DNA of 64,000 bases from Frateuria soli (GTDB taxonomy: Bacteria; Pseudomonadota; Gammaproteobacteria; Xanthomonadales; Rhodanobacteraceae), in assembly GCF_021117385.1 (NCBI RefSeq), contig NZ_CP088252.1:3366001-3430000 (forward strand). The letters run 5' to 3'. A program made the translations under genes and the position numbers. The notes under the pieces are model-generated. The model was not told where the DNA came from, made no database searches, and was given only the letters and a program-made list of their open reading frames with translations. Below are positions 37,767 to 47,339 of the stretch, one piece after another; position 1 is the stretch's first letter; the number at the start of each line of letters is the position of its first letter.

Positions 37767-40283
37767 ATGGCCAAAAACCTCCTCATCGTCGAATCGCCCG
37801 CCAAGGCCAAGACGATCAACAAATACCTCGGCAACGACTTCCAGGTGCTTGCCTCCTACGGCCACGTGCGCGACCTGAAGCCCAAGGAGGGCGCGGTGGA
37901 TCCGGACAACGGCTTCGCCATGAAGTACGAAGTCATCGAGCGCAACGAAAAGCACGTCGACGCCATTGCCAGGGCAGCCAAGGCCGCCGACGACATCTAC
38001 CTGGCGACCGACTTGGATCGCGAAGGCGAGGCGATCTCCTGGCACATCAGCGAGATCCTCAAGGAGCGCGGCCTGACCGAAGGCAAGCGCATGCACCGGG
38101 TGGTGTTCTCCGAGATCACGCCCAAGGCGATCAAGGCGGCGGTCGCCTCGCCGCGCGACCTTTCGCACGACATGGTCGACGCACAGCAGGCGCGCCGCGC
38201 GCTGGACTACCTGGTCGGTTTCAACCTTTCGCCGGTGCTGTGGCGCAAGGTGCAGCGCGGGCTGTCTGCCGGCCGCGTGCAGAGCCCGGCGCTGCGCATG
38301 ATCGTCGAGCGCGAGGAGGAGATCGAAGCCTTCGTCGCCCGCGAGTACTGGACGGTCGAGGCGAAGCTCAAGCATGCCGAGGGCGACTTCGGCGCCCGGC
38401 TGACCCGGCTCAACGGCAAGAAGTTCGAGCAGTTCGACCTCACCAACGAGGCCGATGCGATGGCCGCGCGCGGCGCGCTGAAGGACGCCGCGCACGGCCG
38501 GCTGACCGTCAGCGAGGTCACCTCGAAGGAACGCAAGCGCCGTCCGGCGGCGCCGTTCACCACCTCGACCCTGCAGCAGGAAGCCGCGCGCAAGCTCGGC
38601 TTCTCCACCAGCCGCACGATGAAGGTCGCCCAGGGCCTCTACGAGGGCGTCAGCCTCGGCAGCGAGGGCAACGTCGGCCTGATCACCTACATGCGTACCG
38701 ACTCCACGGCGCTGTCCAGCGAGGCGACCGACGAGCTGCGCGCGCTGATCGCCCGCGATTTCGGGCGCGAGGCGTTGCCCGACGGCGTGCAGGTCTACCG
38801 CACCAAGTCCAAGAACGCGCAGGAAGCGCACGAGGCGATCCGCCCGACCTCGGCCATGCGCACGCCGCGCCAGGTCGCCGCCTTCCTCAACGACGAGCAG
38901 CGCAAGCTGTACGAGCTGGTCTGGAAGCGTACGGTCGCCTGCCAGATGATCCACGCCACCCTCAACACCGTGTCGGTGGACTTCGAACTGCCGCATGCCG
39001 CCGGTGGCCCGGCCGCGTTCCGCGCCACCGGTACCACCGTGGTCGACCCCGGCTTCCTCGCCGTGTACGAGGAAGGCCGCGACCAGAAGAGCGCCGAGGA
39101 CGATGAGGAAGGCCGTCGCCTGCCGCGACTGGCCAAGGGCGAGCAGGTGGCGCTGGCCGACATCCTGGCCGACCAGCACTTCACCGAACCGCCGCCGCGC
39201 TACTCGGAGGCCAGCCTGGTCAAGGCGCTGGAGGAATACGGGATCGGCCGCCCGTCCACCTACGCAAGCATCATCCAGGTGCTGCAGAACCGCGAGTACG
39301 TGTTCCTGGAGAACCGCCGCTTCAAGCCGACCGACGTCGGTCGCGCCGTGGGCAAGTTCCTCACCCAGCACTTCAACAAGTACGTCGATTACGACTTCAC
39401 CGCGAAGCTCGAGGACGAACTGGACGCGGTCAGCCGCGGCGAGGAAGCCTGGGTGCCGCTGATGGAGCGCTTCTGGCAACCGTTCAAGACCCAGGTCGAG
39501 GAGAAGACCGAGTCGGTCGACCGCAGCGAGGCGACCGGCGCGCGCGAACTGGGCATCGATCCCAAGAGCGGCAAGCCGGTCTCGGTGCGGCTGGGCCGTT
39601 ACGGGCCGTACGCGCAGATCGGCGACAAGGACACCGACGAGAAGCTGCAGTTCGCCTCCCTGCGCCCCGGTCAGAGCATGCACACCCTCACGCTCGAGGA
39701 GGCGATGGAGCTGTTCAAGCTGCCGCGCCAGCTCGGCACGACCGAAACGGGCGAGGAGGTGAGCGTGGGCATCGGCCGCTTCGGTCCGTTCGTGAAGCAG
39801 GGCAGCACCTATGCCTCGCTCAAGGCCGAGGACGATCCGTACACCATCGAGCTGCCGCGCGCGCTGCAGATCGTGCGCGAGAAGCTGGAGATGCTGGCCA
39901 ACCGCGTCATCGCCGACTTCGGCAACGGCGTGCAGGTGCTCAACGGCCGCTACGGTCCGTACATCACCGATGGCGAGAAGAACGCACGCATTCCCAAGGA
40001 CATCGAACCGAAGGACCTGACCGAGGCGCAGTGCCTGGAACTGCTGGCCGCCGCGCCGGCCAAGAAGGGCCGCTTCGCGCGCAAGACCACGGCCAGGCAG
40101 GCCGACGCGAAGAAGGCGCCGGCTGCGAAGAAGGCCGCGGCCACCAAGGCCACCGCGAAGAAGACGGCCACCAAGAAGACGGCAACCAAGAAGACGACAG
40201 CCAAGAAGACGACAGCCAAGAAGACGGCCACCAAGAAAGCGGCCACGAAGAAGGCGGCGGCAAAGCAGAGCGCCGGATCCTGA
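37767..40283 (+). CDS. topA: DNA topoisomerase I with Lys/Ala-rich tail
   Basis: Type IA topoisomerase of 838 residues. The Toprim domain starts LLIVESPAKAKTINKYLG and has the acidic triad in TDLDREGEA. The nucleophile is Tyr308 in ITYMRTDST. The C-terminal part has three topoisomerase C-terminal repeats (VRLGRYGPYAQIG, VGIGRFGPFVKQG, VLNGRYGPYITDG) instead of the tetracysteine zinc ribbons of E. coli TopA. Residues after about 770 form a low-complexity tail of K/A/T repeats, likely for nonspecific DNA binding. Confidence 0.97.
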   Translation: MAKNLLIVESPAKAKTINKYLGNDFQVLASYGHVRDLKPKEGAVDPDNGFAMKYEVIERNEKHVDAIARAAKAADDIYLATDLDREGEAISWHISEILKERGLTEGKRMHRVVFSEITPKAIKAAVASPRDLSHDMVDAQQARRALDYLVGFNLSPVLWRKVQRGLSAGRVQSPALRMIVEREEEIEAFVAREYWTVEAKLKHAEGDFGARLTRLNGKKFEQFDLTNEADAMAARGALKDAAHGRLTVSEVTSKERKRRPAAPFTTSTLQQEAARKLGFSTSRTMKVAQGLYEGVSLGSEGNVGLITYMRTDSTALSSEATDELRALIARDFGREALPDGVQVYRTKSKNAQEAHEAIRPTSAMRTPRQVAAFLNDEQRKLYELVWKRTVACQMIHATLNTVSVDFELPHAAGGPAAFRATGTTVVDPGFLAVYEEGRDQKSAEDDEEGRRLPRLAKGEQVALADILADQHFTEPPPRYSEASLVKALEEYGIGRPSTYASIIQVLQNREYVFLENRRFKPTDVGRAVGKFLTQHFNKYVDYDFTAKLEDELDAVSRGEEAWVPLMERFWQPFKTQVEEKTESVDRSEATGARELGIDPKSGKPVSVRLGRYGPYAQIGDKDTDEKLQFASLRPGQSMHTLTLEEAMELFKLPRQLGTTETGEEVSVGIGRFGPFVKQGSTYASLKAEDDPYTIELPRALQIVREKLEMLANRVIADFGNGVQVLNGRYGPYITDGEKNARIPKDIEPKDLTEAQCLELLAAAPAKKGRFARKTTARQADAKKAPAAKKAAATKATAKKTATKKTATKKTTAKKTTAKKTATKKAATKKAAAKQSAGS
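40131..40265 (+). repeat. In-frame short tandem repeats at the 3' end of topA
   Basis: Iterations of AAGAAGACGGCCACC and close variants encode KKTAT/KKTTA units. They are prone to slippage and so to length change between strains. Confidence 0.7.
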
Positions 40284-40285
40284 CG

Positions 40286-40858
40286 ATGACCCGCCGCTTC
40301 AGCCTGGCCGAATGCGATGCCGCGGCCGCGCTGATGCGCCGTGGCGGCGTGCTGGCTTACCCGACCGAGGCTGTCTATGGCCTTGGCTGCGATCCGCGCG
40401 ACCAGGCCGCGTTCGAGCGCCTGTTCGCCCTCAAGCAGCGTCCACCCACCCAGGGCGTGCTGCTGATCGCGGCCGATTTCGCCCAGGTCGAGCCTTACAT
40501 CGACCTGGGCCGTGTGCCGGCCGGGGTGCTGGCACAGGTGAAGGCCAGCTGGCCCGGCCCGAACACCTGGATCTTCCCGCGCACCGCCGAAGTGCCGGCC
40601 TGGGTCGCCGGCGCGCACGCGGGTATCGCGCTGCGGGTGACCGCCCATGGGCCGGCCGCCGCACTGTGCCGCGCATGGGGCGGTGCGCTGGTGTCGACCA
40701 GCGCCAACCCGCACGGCTCGCCGCCGGCACGCAGCGCGCAGCAGGTGGTGGACTACTTCGGCGACGCGCTGGACGGCGTGCTCGACGCCCCGCTGGGCGG
40801 CCAGGAGCGCCCTACCGTGATCCGCGATGCCCTCACCGGCGCTATCATCCGCCCCTGA
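40286..40858 (+). CDS. tsaC: L-threonylcarbamoyladenylate synthase
   Basis: A YrdC/Sua5-fold protein of 190 residues that makes threonylcarbamoyl-AMP for the t6A37 modification of ANN-reading tRNAs. It has AYPTEAVYGLGCDP and the LKQRPPTQGVLLIA substrate loop, then SWPGPNTWIFP and SANPHGSPPA. The length fits TsaC rather than the longer Sua5. It begins two bases after the topA stop, so the genes are co-transcribed. Confidence 0.93.
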   Translation: MTRRFSLAECDAAAALMRRGGVLAYPTEAVYGLGCDPRDQAAFERLFALKQRPPTQGVLLIAADFAQVEPYIDLGRVPAGVLAQVKASWPGPNTWIFPRTAEVPAWVAGAHAGIALRVTAHGPAAALCRAWGGALVSTSANPHGSPPARSAQQVVDYFGDALDGVLDAPLGGQERPTVIRDALTGAIIRP

Positions 40859-40969
40859 GCGTCCAGGGGGGCGCCGAGGGCTGCGGACCGGCCCGTGGCG
40901 GGACAGCAGCACGCGCGTGCTTCACGCCGGCTTGCAACGGCCGGTCGCCATGCTGTGTGCGTCTGGCGC

Positions 40970-42376
40970 ATGGCGAACTGGGAGATAAGCGGCTTGGCCA
41001 TCGTTTACGACACTTTCCAGCGCGAGGCGCCGCAGCGCCTGGCGCTGCTGCATGCGGACACGCCCGCGCGCGTGCTGGCCTGGCGCGACGGCGCACCGGT
41101 GAGCGCCGCCCAGTTCCTGGGCCACGTGCGCCAGGTGGCGGCCACGCTGCCCTGCGCCGGCGCCGCAGTGAACCTGTGCGAAGACCGCTACGCCTTCCTG
41201 GTGGCCTTCTGCGCCATCGTGCTGCGGGGCCAGACCAACCTGCTGCCCTCCTCGCGCGCGCCGCAGGCGGTCGACGAGGTGATGGCCGCGCATCCGGGCT
41301 GCTACGCACTGGGCGAGCAGGCGCTCGATCCGGCGCCCACCGGCTACCACCGGCTACCGGCGCTGTCGGCGGCGCCGCTGGACGGCGAGGTCGAGAGCTG
41401 GCCGCAGATCCCGGCGGACCAGGTGGTGGCGATCGGCTACACCTCCGGTTCCACCGGCGTGCCCACTGCCAATTTCAAGACCTGGCGCAGCTTCCACGCG
41501 AGCAACGCGGGCAATCTCTCGATGCTGCGGTCGGCGGTCGGCGATCGCTTCGGAGTGATTGCCACGGTGCCACCGCAGCACATGTACGGTATGGAGATGA
41601 GCGTGCTGTTGCCGCTGCTGGGCGGCGTCGGCGTGCACGCGGGGCGGCCATTCTTCCCGGCCGACGTCGCCTCGGCGCTGGCCGGGGTGCCGGAGCCGCG
41701 CGTGCTTGTCACCACCCCGGTCCACCTGCGCGCGCTGGTCGAATCGGGTATCGCGCTGCCACCGCTGGCGGCGATGGTGTCGGCCACCGCGCCGATGCCC
41801 ACCGAACTGGCGCAGGCGGCCGAAGAGCGCTTCGGTGCACCGTTGCTGGAAGTGTTCGGCTCCACCGAAACCTGCGTATTCGCCAGCCGCCGCACCACGC
41901 GTGAAGCGGATTGGGCGCTCTATCCGGACGTCCACCTGCACCCGCAGCCCGACGGTACCCAGGTCGTCGCGCCTCAGCTGGAGGCGGCGCGGCTGCTGGC
42001 CGACATCGTCAGCCTGTCCGCCGACGGCCGTACCTTCCGCCTGCGCGGACGCCAGGCGGACATGCTGGAAATCGCCGGCAAGCGCGCTTCGCTCGGCGAT
42101 CTCACCCGTCGCCTGCTGGCCATACCGGGCGTGGAGGACGGGGTGGTGTTCCAGCTCGACGGCGGCGACGCGCTCGGCGTGCATCGCATCGCCGCCCTGG
42201 CGGTGGCGCCGGGGCTGGACGAACACGCGATCCTCGACGCGCTGCGCCGGGCGATCGACCCGGTATTCCTGCCGCGCCCGCTGCTGAAGGTCGCCGTGCT
42301 GCCGCGCAACGAGACCGGCAAGCTGCCGCGCGCCGCGCTGCTCGAGCTGCTCGCACGCCACCACGCGCACGCATAG
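40970..42376 (+). CDS. AMP-forming acyl/aryl ligase (ANL superfamily, aryl-polyene type)
   Basis: An adenylating enzyme of about 468 residues, shorter than fatty acyl-CoA ligases. The P-loop motif reads YTSGSTGVPTANFKTW, where the usual PK is PT and a Lys comes four residues later. The A5 region is EVFGSTETCVFASRR, and the C-terminal lobe has NETGKLPRAAL with the catalytic Lys. This pattern resembles ligases of aryl-polyene/xanthomonadin clusters, but no other such gene is nearby. An alternative TTG start at 40994 has a better ribosome site (GGGAG). Confidence 0.75.
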   Translation: MANWEISGLAIVYDTFQREAPQRLALLHADTPARVLAWRDGAPVSAAQFLGHVRQVAATLPCAGAAVNLCEDRYAFLVAFCAIVLRGQTNLLPSSRAPQAVDEVMAAHPGCYALGEQALDPAPTGYHRLPALSAAPLDGEVESWPQIPADQVVAIGYTSGSTGVPTANFKTWRSFHASNAGNLSMLRSAVGDRFGVIATVPPQHMYGMEMSVLLPLLGGVGVHAGRPFFPADVASALAGVPEPRVLVTTPVHLRALVESGIALPPLAAMVSATAPMPTELAQAAEERFGAPLLEVFGSTETCVFASRRTTREADWALYPDVHLHPQPDGTQVVAPQLEAARLLADIVSLSADGRTFRLRGRQADMLEIAGKRASLGDLTRRLLAIPGVEDGVVFQLDGGDALGVHRIAALAVAPGLDEHAILDALRRAIDPVFLPRPLLKVAVLPRNETGKLPRAALLELLARHHAHA

Positions 42377-42506
42377 GTCCGGTTCCGGGCCAGCCTCCGC
42401 GCCGCACGACGGGTGAGGCACGCCCCGGTTTTTCGGAAGGCCCGCGTCGGCACCGCTACAATGCGCGCCTGCGCCGCGGGGCGCATCCTTACGTTCCGGA
42501 GAGCGC

Positions 42507-43793
42507 ATGAAGGTTCTGGTGATCGGCAGCGGCGGGCGCGAGCACGCGCTGGCGTGGAAGCTCAAGCAGTCGCCGCGGGTCAGCGAGGTGATTGTCGCTC
42601 CGGGCAACGCCGGCACCGCGCGCGAGCGTGGCGTGCGCAATGCCGAGGTGGCGATGCACGACCTCGACGGGCTGCTCAAGCTGGCCAAGGCCGAGAAGGT
42701 GGAACTCACCCTGGTCGGTCCCGAGGTACCGCTGGTCGCCGGCGTGGTCGACCGGTTCCGCGCCGCGGGGCTGCGCATCTTCGGGCCGCGCGCGATCGCC
42801 GCGCAGCTGGAGGGTTCCAAGGCCTTCGCCAAGGACTTCCTGCTCCGGCACAACATCCCGACCGCGCGCTACGCGGTGTTCAACGAGCTCAACGCCGCGA
42901 TCGCCTACGTGCGCCAGCACGGTGCGCCGATCGTGATCAAGGCCGACGGCCTGGCCGCCGGCAAGGGCGTGGTGGTGGCACTGACCCTGGCCGATGCCGA
43001 GCAGGCTCTGCACGACATGCTGGGCGGCCATGCGTTCGGCAACGCCTCGGCACGGGTGGTGGTCGAGGAGTTCCTCGATGGCGAGGAAGCCAGCTACATC
43101 GTGATGAGCGACGGTAGCCACGCGCTGCCCATGGCCTCCAGCCAGGATCACAAGCGCCGCGACGAGGGCGACCTGGGACCCAACACCGGTGGCATGGGCG
43201 CCTACTCGCCGGCACCGGTGGTCACGCCCGCGGTCGAGCAGCGCATCCTCAAGGAAGTGATCGAGCCGACCCTGCGCGGGATGGCTGCCGAGGGCGCGCC
43301 GTTCATCGGCTTCCTCTACGCGGGACTGATGATCGACAAGGCCGGCGCGCCGAAGGTCATCGAGTTCAACGTGCGCTTCGGCGATCCGGAAACGCAGCCG
43401 ATCATGTTGCGCCTGAAGTCCGACCTGGTCGAACTGATCGAGGCCGCGCTGGACGGCGAGCTGCACCACACCCGGGCGCAGTGGGACAGCCGCCCGTCGA
43501 TCGGCGTCGTGGTCGCCGCCGAGGGTTACCCCGGCCGCGTGCGCAGCGGCGATCCGATCGGCGGCCTCGATGCCGTGTTCGATCCCACGGTGAAGGTGTT
43601 CCACGCCGGGACGAAGCTCGACGAGCAGGGGCACGCGGCCACTGCCGGCGGCCGCGTGCTGACCGTCTGTGCGCTGGGCAACGACCTCGCCGCCGCGCGC
43701 GAACACGCCTACGAGGCGGTATCCAAGATCCATTTCAACGGCGCGTTCTGTCGCCGCGACATCGCGCACCGGGCGCTGCGGCGGGGGAGCTGA
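42507..43793 (+). CDS. purD: Phosphoribosylamine-glycine ligase
   Basis: An ATP-grasp enzyme of 428 residues that joins glycine to phosphoribosylamine in purine synthesis. The N-terminus MKVLVIGSGGREHALAWKL is diagnostic. VIKADGLAAGKGVVVA binds ATP, and HKRRDEGDLGPNTGGMGAY is the signature. GGAGAG lies a few bases before the ATG. A TACAAT -10-like hexamer at 42457-42462 may be its promoter, although no good -35 is seen. Confidence 0.97.
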   Translation: MKVLVIGSGGREHALAWKLKQSPRVSEVIVAPGNAGTARERGVRNAEVAMHDLDGLLKLAKAEKVELTLVGPEVPLVAGVVDRFRAAGLRIFGPRAIAAQLEGSKAFAKDFLLRHNIPTARYAVFNELNAAIAYVRQHGAPIVIKADGLAAGKGVVVALTLADAEQALHDMLGGHAFGNASARVVVEEFLDGEEASYIVMSDGSHALPMASSQDHKRRDEGDLGPNTGGMGAYSPAPVVTPAVEQRILKEVIEPTLRGMAAEGAPFIGFLYAGLMIDKAGAPKVIEFNVRFGDPETQPIMLRLKSDLVELIEAALDGELHHTRAQWDSRPSIGVVVAAEGYPGRVRSGDPIGGLDAVFDPTVKVFHAGTKLDEQGHAATAGGRVLTVCALGNDLAAAREHAYEAVSKIHFNGAFCRRDIAHRALRRGS

Positions 43794-43838
43794 TCAACGC
43801 GGCCGCGCGCCGCCACCGTGCGTTGCCCCGGCAAAACG

Positions 43839-43867
43839 CCCGCCGCCCGGCGCTGCCGGGCGGCGGG
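43839..43867 (-). terminator. Strong terminator hairpin between purD and the HAH membrane protein gene
   Basis: A 13-bp perfect GC stem with a GCT loop. On the minus strand it is followed by CGTTTTGC, so it best serves the leftward gene at 43874-44293, but it may also stop purD transcription. Confidence 0.7.
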
Positions 43868-43873
43868 GTCCGT

Positions 43874-44293
43874 TCAGACGGCCGCCCGACTGGCCGCGCC
43901 CGGTTCCGCACTGCGCGAGCTGCCCGCACGCACCACCATGTAGAGCATCAGCAGCATGCCCAGCAGCACGCCGATCGAGCCGATACCGAGCAGCGGCTCC
44001 AGCGTTTCCTCGCCGGCCTTGCCGCCGTAGAGCAGGAACAGGCCGGCCAGCAGCACGATGGCCGACAGCTGGTGCAGCACGAACTGGGTCATTGCCAGCG
44101 CCCGGCGCGGCGCGTCCAGCCACAGCCGGTGGATGACCCCGTAGACCAGCGAAAGCACGAAACCGACCAGCAGCACATGGGCGTGCGTCACCAGTTGCCC
44201 ATGCTCGTGCGAGGCAGCCATGTATATGCCTAGCCCCATGCCGAGGGCGGCGTAGCACAGCGACCAGACCAGATATCTCCGGCTCATGTCCAT
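43874..44293 (-). CDS. Four-helix membrane protein with HAH motif
   Basis: A protein of 139 residues with four predicted transmembrane helices. Helix 2 starts THAHVLLVGFVLSLVYGVIHR; the HAH-then-Gly pattern is reminiscent of heme-ligand helices in heme-copper oxidase subunit I. AGAGGGGA lies five bases before ATG 44293. No named family is certain. It may be a small heme- or metal-binding membrane protein; that role is inferred. Confidence 0.7.
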   Translation of the reverse strand: MDMSRRYLVWSLCYAALGMGLGIYMAASHEHGQLVTHAHVLLVGFVLSLVYGVIHRLWLDAPRRALAMTQFVLHQLSAIVLLAGLFLLYGGKAGEETLEPLLGIGSIGVLLGMLLMLYMVVRAGSSRSAEPGAASRAAV

Positions 44294-44501
44294 CGTGTTC
44301 CCCTCTCAACGCAGGCGCCAGGTAGGCGGGCGCCGTGAGCGCCGCGGAAGGCCTCGCTGCCATGCGTCTCCAGCGGGCCCGCCCCCCGGCGGCACCTTCC
44401 GCGCGCTGAAGGTATGCCCATCGGTGCCGGCCCCGCAACGACGCGCTGGCCCGGAGCCGCTTTCACGCTAGGCTAGCGCCAGCTCCCCGCCCAGGACCCG
44501 C

Positions 44502-46376
44502 ATGAGCCAATTCGCCCTGCTCGGCCAGCGCCGCTTCGCGCCGTTCTTCTGGACCCAGGCGCTGGGCGCGTTCAACGACAACGCCTTCCGCAACGCGATG
44601 GTGATGCTGGTGGCGTTCCAGATGGGCCTGGACGACAACAGCGTCTCGCTCTACACCAACCTGGCGCCGGCGCTGTTCATCCTGCCCTTCTTCCTGTTCT
44701 CGGCCACCGCCGGGCAGCTGGCGGAGAAGTACGAGAAGACGCGCATCATCCGCGCGGTGAAGCTGTTCGAGATCGGCGCGATGGCGTTGGCGGCGATCGG
44801 CTTCCACACGCACGACACGACGCTGCTGCTGGTGGTGCTGTTCCTGATGGGGCTGCACTCGACCACGTTCGGGCCGATCAAGTACGCGATCCTGCCGCAG
44901 GCGCTCCAGCCCGCCGAACTGGTTGGCGGCAACGGGCTGGTCGAGATGGGCACGCAACTGGCCATGCTGATCGGCATGATCGCCGGCAACTCGCTGATGC
45001 TGGTGGCGGGCGCCGGCCCATGGCTGGCCTCGGCCGCGACGATCGCGGTGGCGGCGGTCGGCTATCTGGCCAGTCGACGCATCCCGCCGGCGCCGGCGAC
45101 GGCGCCGGACCTGAAACTCGACTGGAACCCGATAAGCGAGACCGCACGCGTGCTGGGCATCGTGCGGCGCGACCGCGCGGTGTGGAACGCGGTGCTGGGA
45201 ATCTCCTGGTTCTGGTTCTTCGGCACCGTGCTGATCGCGCAGTTGCCCAACTACACGCGCGAGACGCTGGGCGGCGACGGGTCGGTCAATACGCTCGTGC
45301 TGACCCTGTTCTCGATCGGCACCGGCCTGGGCGCGCTGCTGTGCGAGCGCATGTCCGGCAAGCGGGTGGAGATCGGACTGGTGCCGCTTGGCGCGTTCGG
45401 CCTCACGGTGTTCGGGGTGGACCTCTACTTCGCGCGGCACGGCGCGGCGCTGGCGCAGGGACTGGACTGGCTGGCCTTCCTGCGCGCCGCGGGCAGCTGG
45501 CGCGTGGCGCTGGACCTCACCCTGATCGGCGTGTTCGCCGGCTTCTACGTGGTGCCACTGTTCGCGTTCGTGCAGGCACGCGCGCCGCGCGAGCAGCTCT
45601 CGCGCGTGATTGCGGGCAACAACATCGTCAACGCGCTGCTGATCGTGCTGGCGGCGGGCTTCGGCCTGGGGCTCGGTGCGCTCGGGTTCGACGCGGTCGA
45701 GACCTTCCTCGGTGCGGCGCTGCTCAATGTGCTGGTGGCGGCGTACATCTTCACGCTGGTGCCCGAGTTCCCGATGCGCTTCGTCACCTGGGTGCTGGTG
45801 AACACGCTCTACCGGGTGCGCGTGGAGGGCATGCGCCACGTGCCGGAGGAGGGGCCGGCGCTGCTGGTGTGCAACCACGTGAGCTTCATGGACCCGCTGC
45901 TGCTGATGGCGAACCTGCGCCGTCCCGCGCGCTTCGTCATGTACTACCGGATCTTCGACATCCCGCTGCTGCGTTTCGTCTTCCGCACCGCCAAGGCCAT
46001 TCCAATCGCCGGCCAGAAGGAAGACCCCGCCGTGCTGGCGGCGGCCTACGAGGCCATCGACCAGGCGCTCGCCGCCGGCGAAGTGGTGTGCATCTTTCCC
46101 GAGGGCGGACTCACCCGTGACGGCAGTGTCGGGCCGTTTCGGCCGGGCGTGCTGCGCATCCTCGAACGGCGCCAGGTGCCGGTGGTGCCGATGGCCCTGC
46201 GCGGCCTCTGGGGCAGCGTGTGGAGCCGGCGCGACACGCGGCTGGGACGGGCGCGCCTGCCGCGACGTTTCCGCGCGCGGGTGGAGCTGGTGGTCGATGC
46301 GCCGGTGATGCCGGAACGGCTGCGACTGGATGCGCTCGAAGCGCGCGTGCGCGAACTTCGCGGCACGCTGGCCTAG
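44502..46376 (+). CDS. MFS transporter-PlsC acyltransferase fusion (LplT-Aas-like)
   Basis: A protein of 624 residues. The first 400 or so form a 12-helix MFS domain starting FALLGQRRFAPFFWTQALGAFNDNAFRN, as in lysophospholipid transporter LplT. The C-terminal domain (about 430-624) is a PlsC-type acyltransferase with NHVSFMD near residue 458 and PEGGLTRDG. In E. coli LplT and Aas are separate and Aas also has an acyl-ACP ligase; that ligase part is absent here. It likely flips lysophospholipid inward and reacylates it. Confidence 0.88.
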   Translation: MSQFALLGQRRFAPFFWTQALGAFNDNAFRNAMVMLVAFQMGLDDNSVSLYTNLAPALFILPFFLFSATAGQLAEKYEKTRIIRAVKLFEIGAMALAAIGFHTHDTTLLLVVLFLMGLHSTTFGPIKYAILPQALQPAELVGGNGLVEMGTQLAMLIGMIAGNSLMLVAGAGPWLASAATIAVAAVGYLASRRIPPAPATAPDLKLDWNPISETARVLGIVRRDRAVWNAVLGISWFWFFGTVLIAQLPNYTRETLGGDGSVNTLVLTLFSIGTGLGALLCERMSGKRVEIGLVPLGAFGLTVFGVDLYFARHGAALAQGLDWLAFLRAAGSWRVALDLTLIGVFAGFYVVPLFAFVQARAPREQLSRVIAGNNIVNALLIVLAAGFGLGLGALGFDAVETFLGAALLNVLVAAYIFTLVPEFPMRFVTWVLVNTLYRVRVEGMRHVPEEGPALLVCNHVSFMDPLLLMANLRRPARFVMYYRIFDIPLLRFVFRTAKAIPIAGQKEDPAVLAAAYEAIDQALAAGEVVCIFPEGGLTRDGSVGPFRPGVLRILERRQVPVVPMALRGLWGSVWSRRDTRLGRARLPRRFRARVELVVDAPVMPERLRLDALEARVRELRGTLA

Positions 46377-46469
46377 GGTTCTTCTCGTCGCGGCAACCCT
46401 TTGGCGGGCAATGCTCCTCCGCGTGTGGCGGCAGGCAGCCACGGCCCGCCGGCGGGCTCGCGGGAGTGG

Positions 46470-47339
46470 TCAGGTGAGCCAGCCGCCAAGCACGACCAGC
46501 GCGACGACACTGAGCCACGCCAGCAGCGCGCGCAGGAACGCGCTGCGCATGCGGCGCAGCTCCACCAGCGGATCGCTGCGCTCCTCGGCGTAGCCGTCGC
46601 CCGCCTCGATCTCCACCTCGATGTCGGCGCAGGCCGCCGTCGCGAGAAAACCGGGGCCCTCGGTGTACCAGCTGGTTGGCGATGCGTGCAGGCGCCAGCG
46701 GTGCCAGGCGGACATCACCGCGTCCCAGTGGCCGACCAGGGCCAGGGTGAACACCAGCAACTGTGCGGGCAGCCAGTCCAGCGCATTGGCGACATAGCGC
46801 GCGTGGCTGCGGCTGGCGGCATCGAGCGCCAGCGTGTCGTCGCGGCCCAGCGTCTGCGCCAGCCGGTAGAGCAAGGCGCCGGCCGGGCCCAGCACGAAGA
46901 ACCAGAACAGCACCCCGAAGCGGCGCCGCAACGCGGCGAGCGCCACCGCCTCGCCCAGCGCGTGCGCCCTCCAGGCGACCTGCCCGCCCGGCTCGGCCAG
47001 GCGCTGCGCGGCCGCCTCGCGGGCGACCGCATCGGGTGCATGCAGGATCGCTTCCAGATCCGCCTCGAAGGCGTGCGGTCCGAGTCCGTAGAGCAGGACC
47101 ACCACGGCGAACGCCAACTGCAGGAAGCCGCCCAGCGCCAGGTGGCCGAGCAGTTCGGCCAGCAGCAGGCAGAGCACGGCCGGCACCACCAGCGTCAGCA
47201 GCACGCGTCCCCGGCCGGCGGTATCGTCCAGCTGCCTCACCCAGCCGCGGAACACGCGATCGCCGCGCCACTGGCTCAACTGCGGCAACAGGTGCAGCAG
47301 GCCGAGGGCGATGAGGGCGGCGAGCAGGCTGAGGGCCAT
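46470..47339 (-). CDS. ampE: AmpE-like inner-membrane protein
   Basis: An integral membrane protein of 289 residues with about four helices. The cytoplasmic part contains FWFFVLGPAGALLYRLA and YVANALDWLPAQLLVFTLALVG, typical of the CobD/AmpE fold. AmpE is a putative signalling protein in the beta-lactamase induction pathway, although ampD is not adjacent here. No catalytic motif is known. Confidence 0.83.
   Translation of the reverse strand: MALSLLAALIALGLLHLLPQLSQWRGDRVFRGWVRQLDDTAGRGRVLLTLVVPAVLCLLLAELLGHLALGGFLQLAFAVVVLLYGLGPHAFEADLEAILHAPDAVAREAAAQRLAEPGGQVAWRAHALGEAVALAALRRRFGVLFWFFVLGPAGALLYRLAQTLGRDDTLALDAASRSHARYVANALDWLPAQLLVFTLALVGHWDAVMSAWHRWRLHASPTSWYTEGPGFLATAACADIEVEIEAGDGYAEERSDPLVELRRMRSAFLRALLAWLSVVALVVLGGWLT

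Noticed and set aside
40131-40265. Tandem repeats as a CRISPR or mobile feature
   Set aside because: They are in frame within topA, are short, and have no spacers; they encode a Lys-rich tail.
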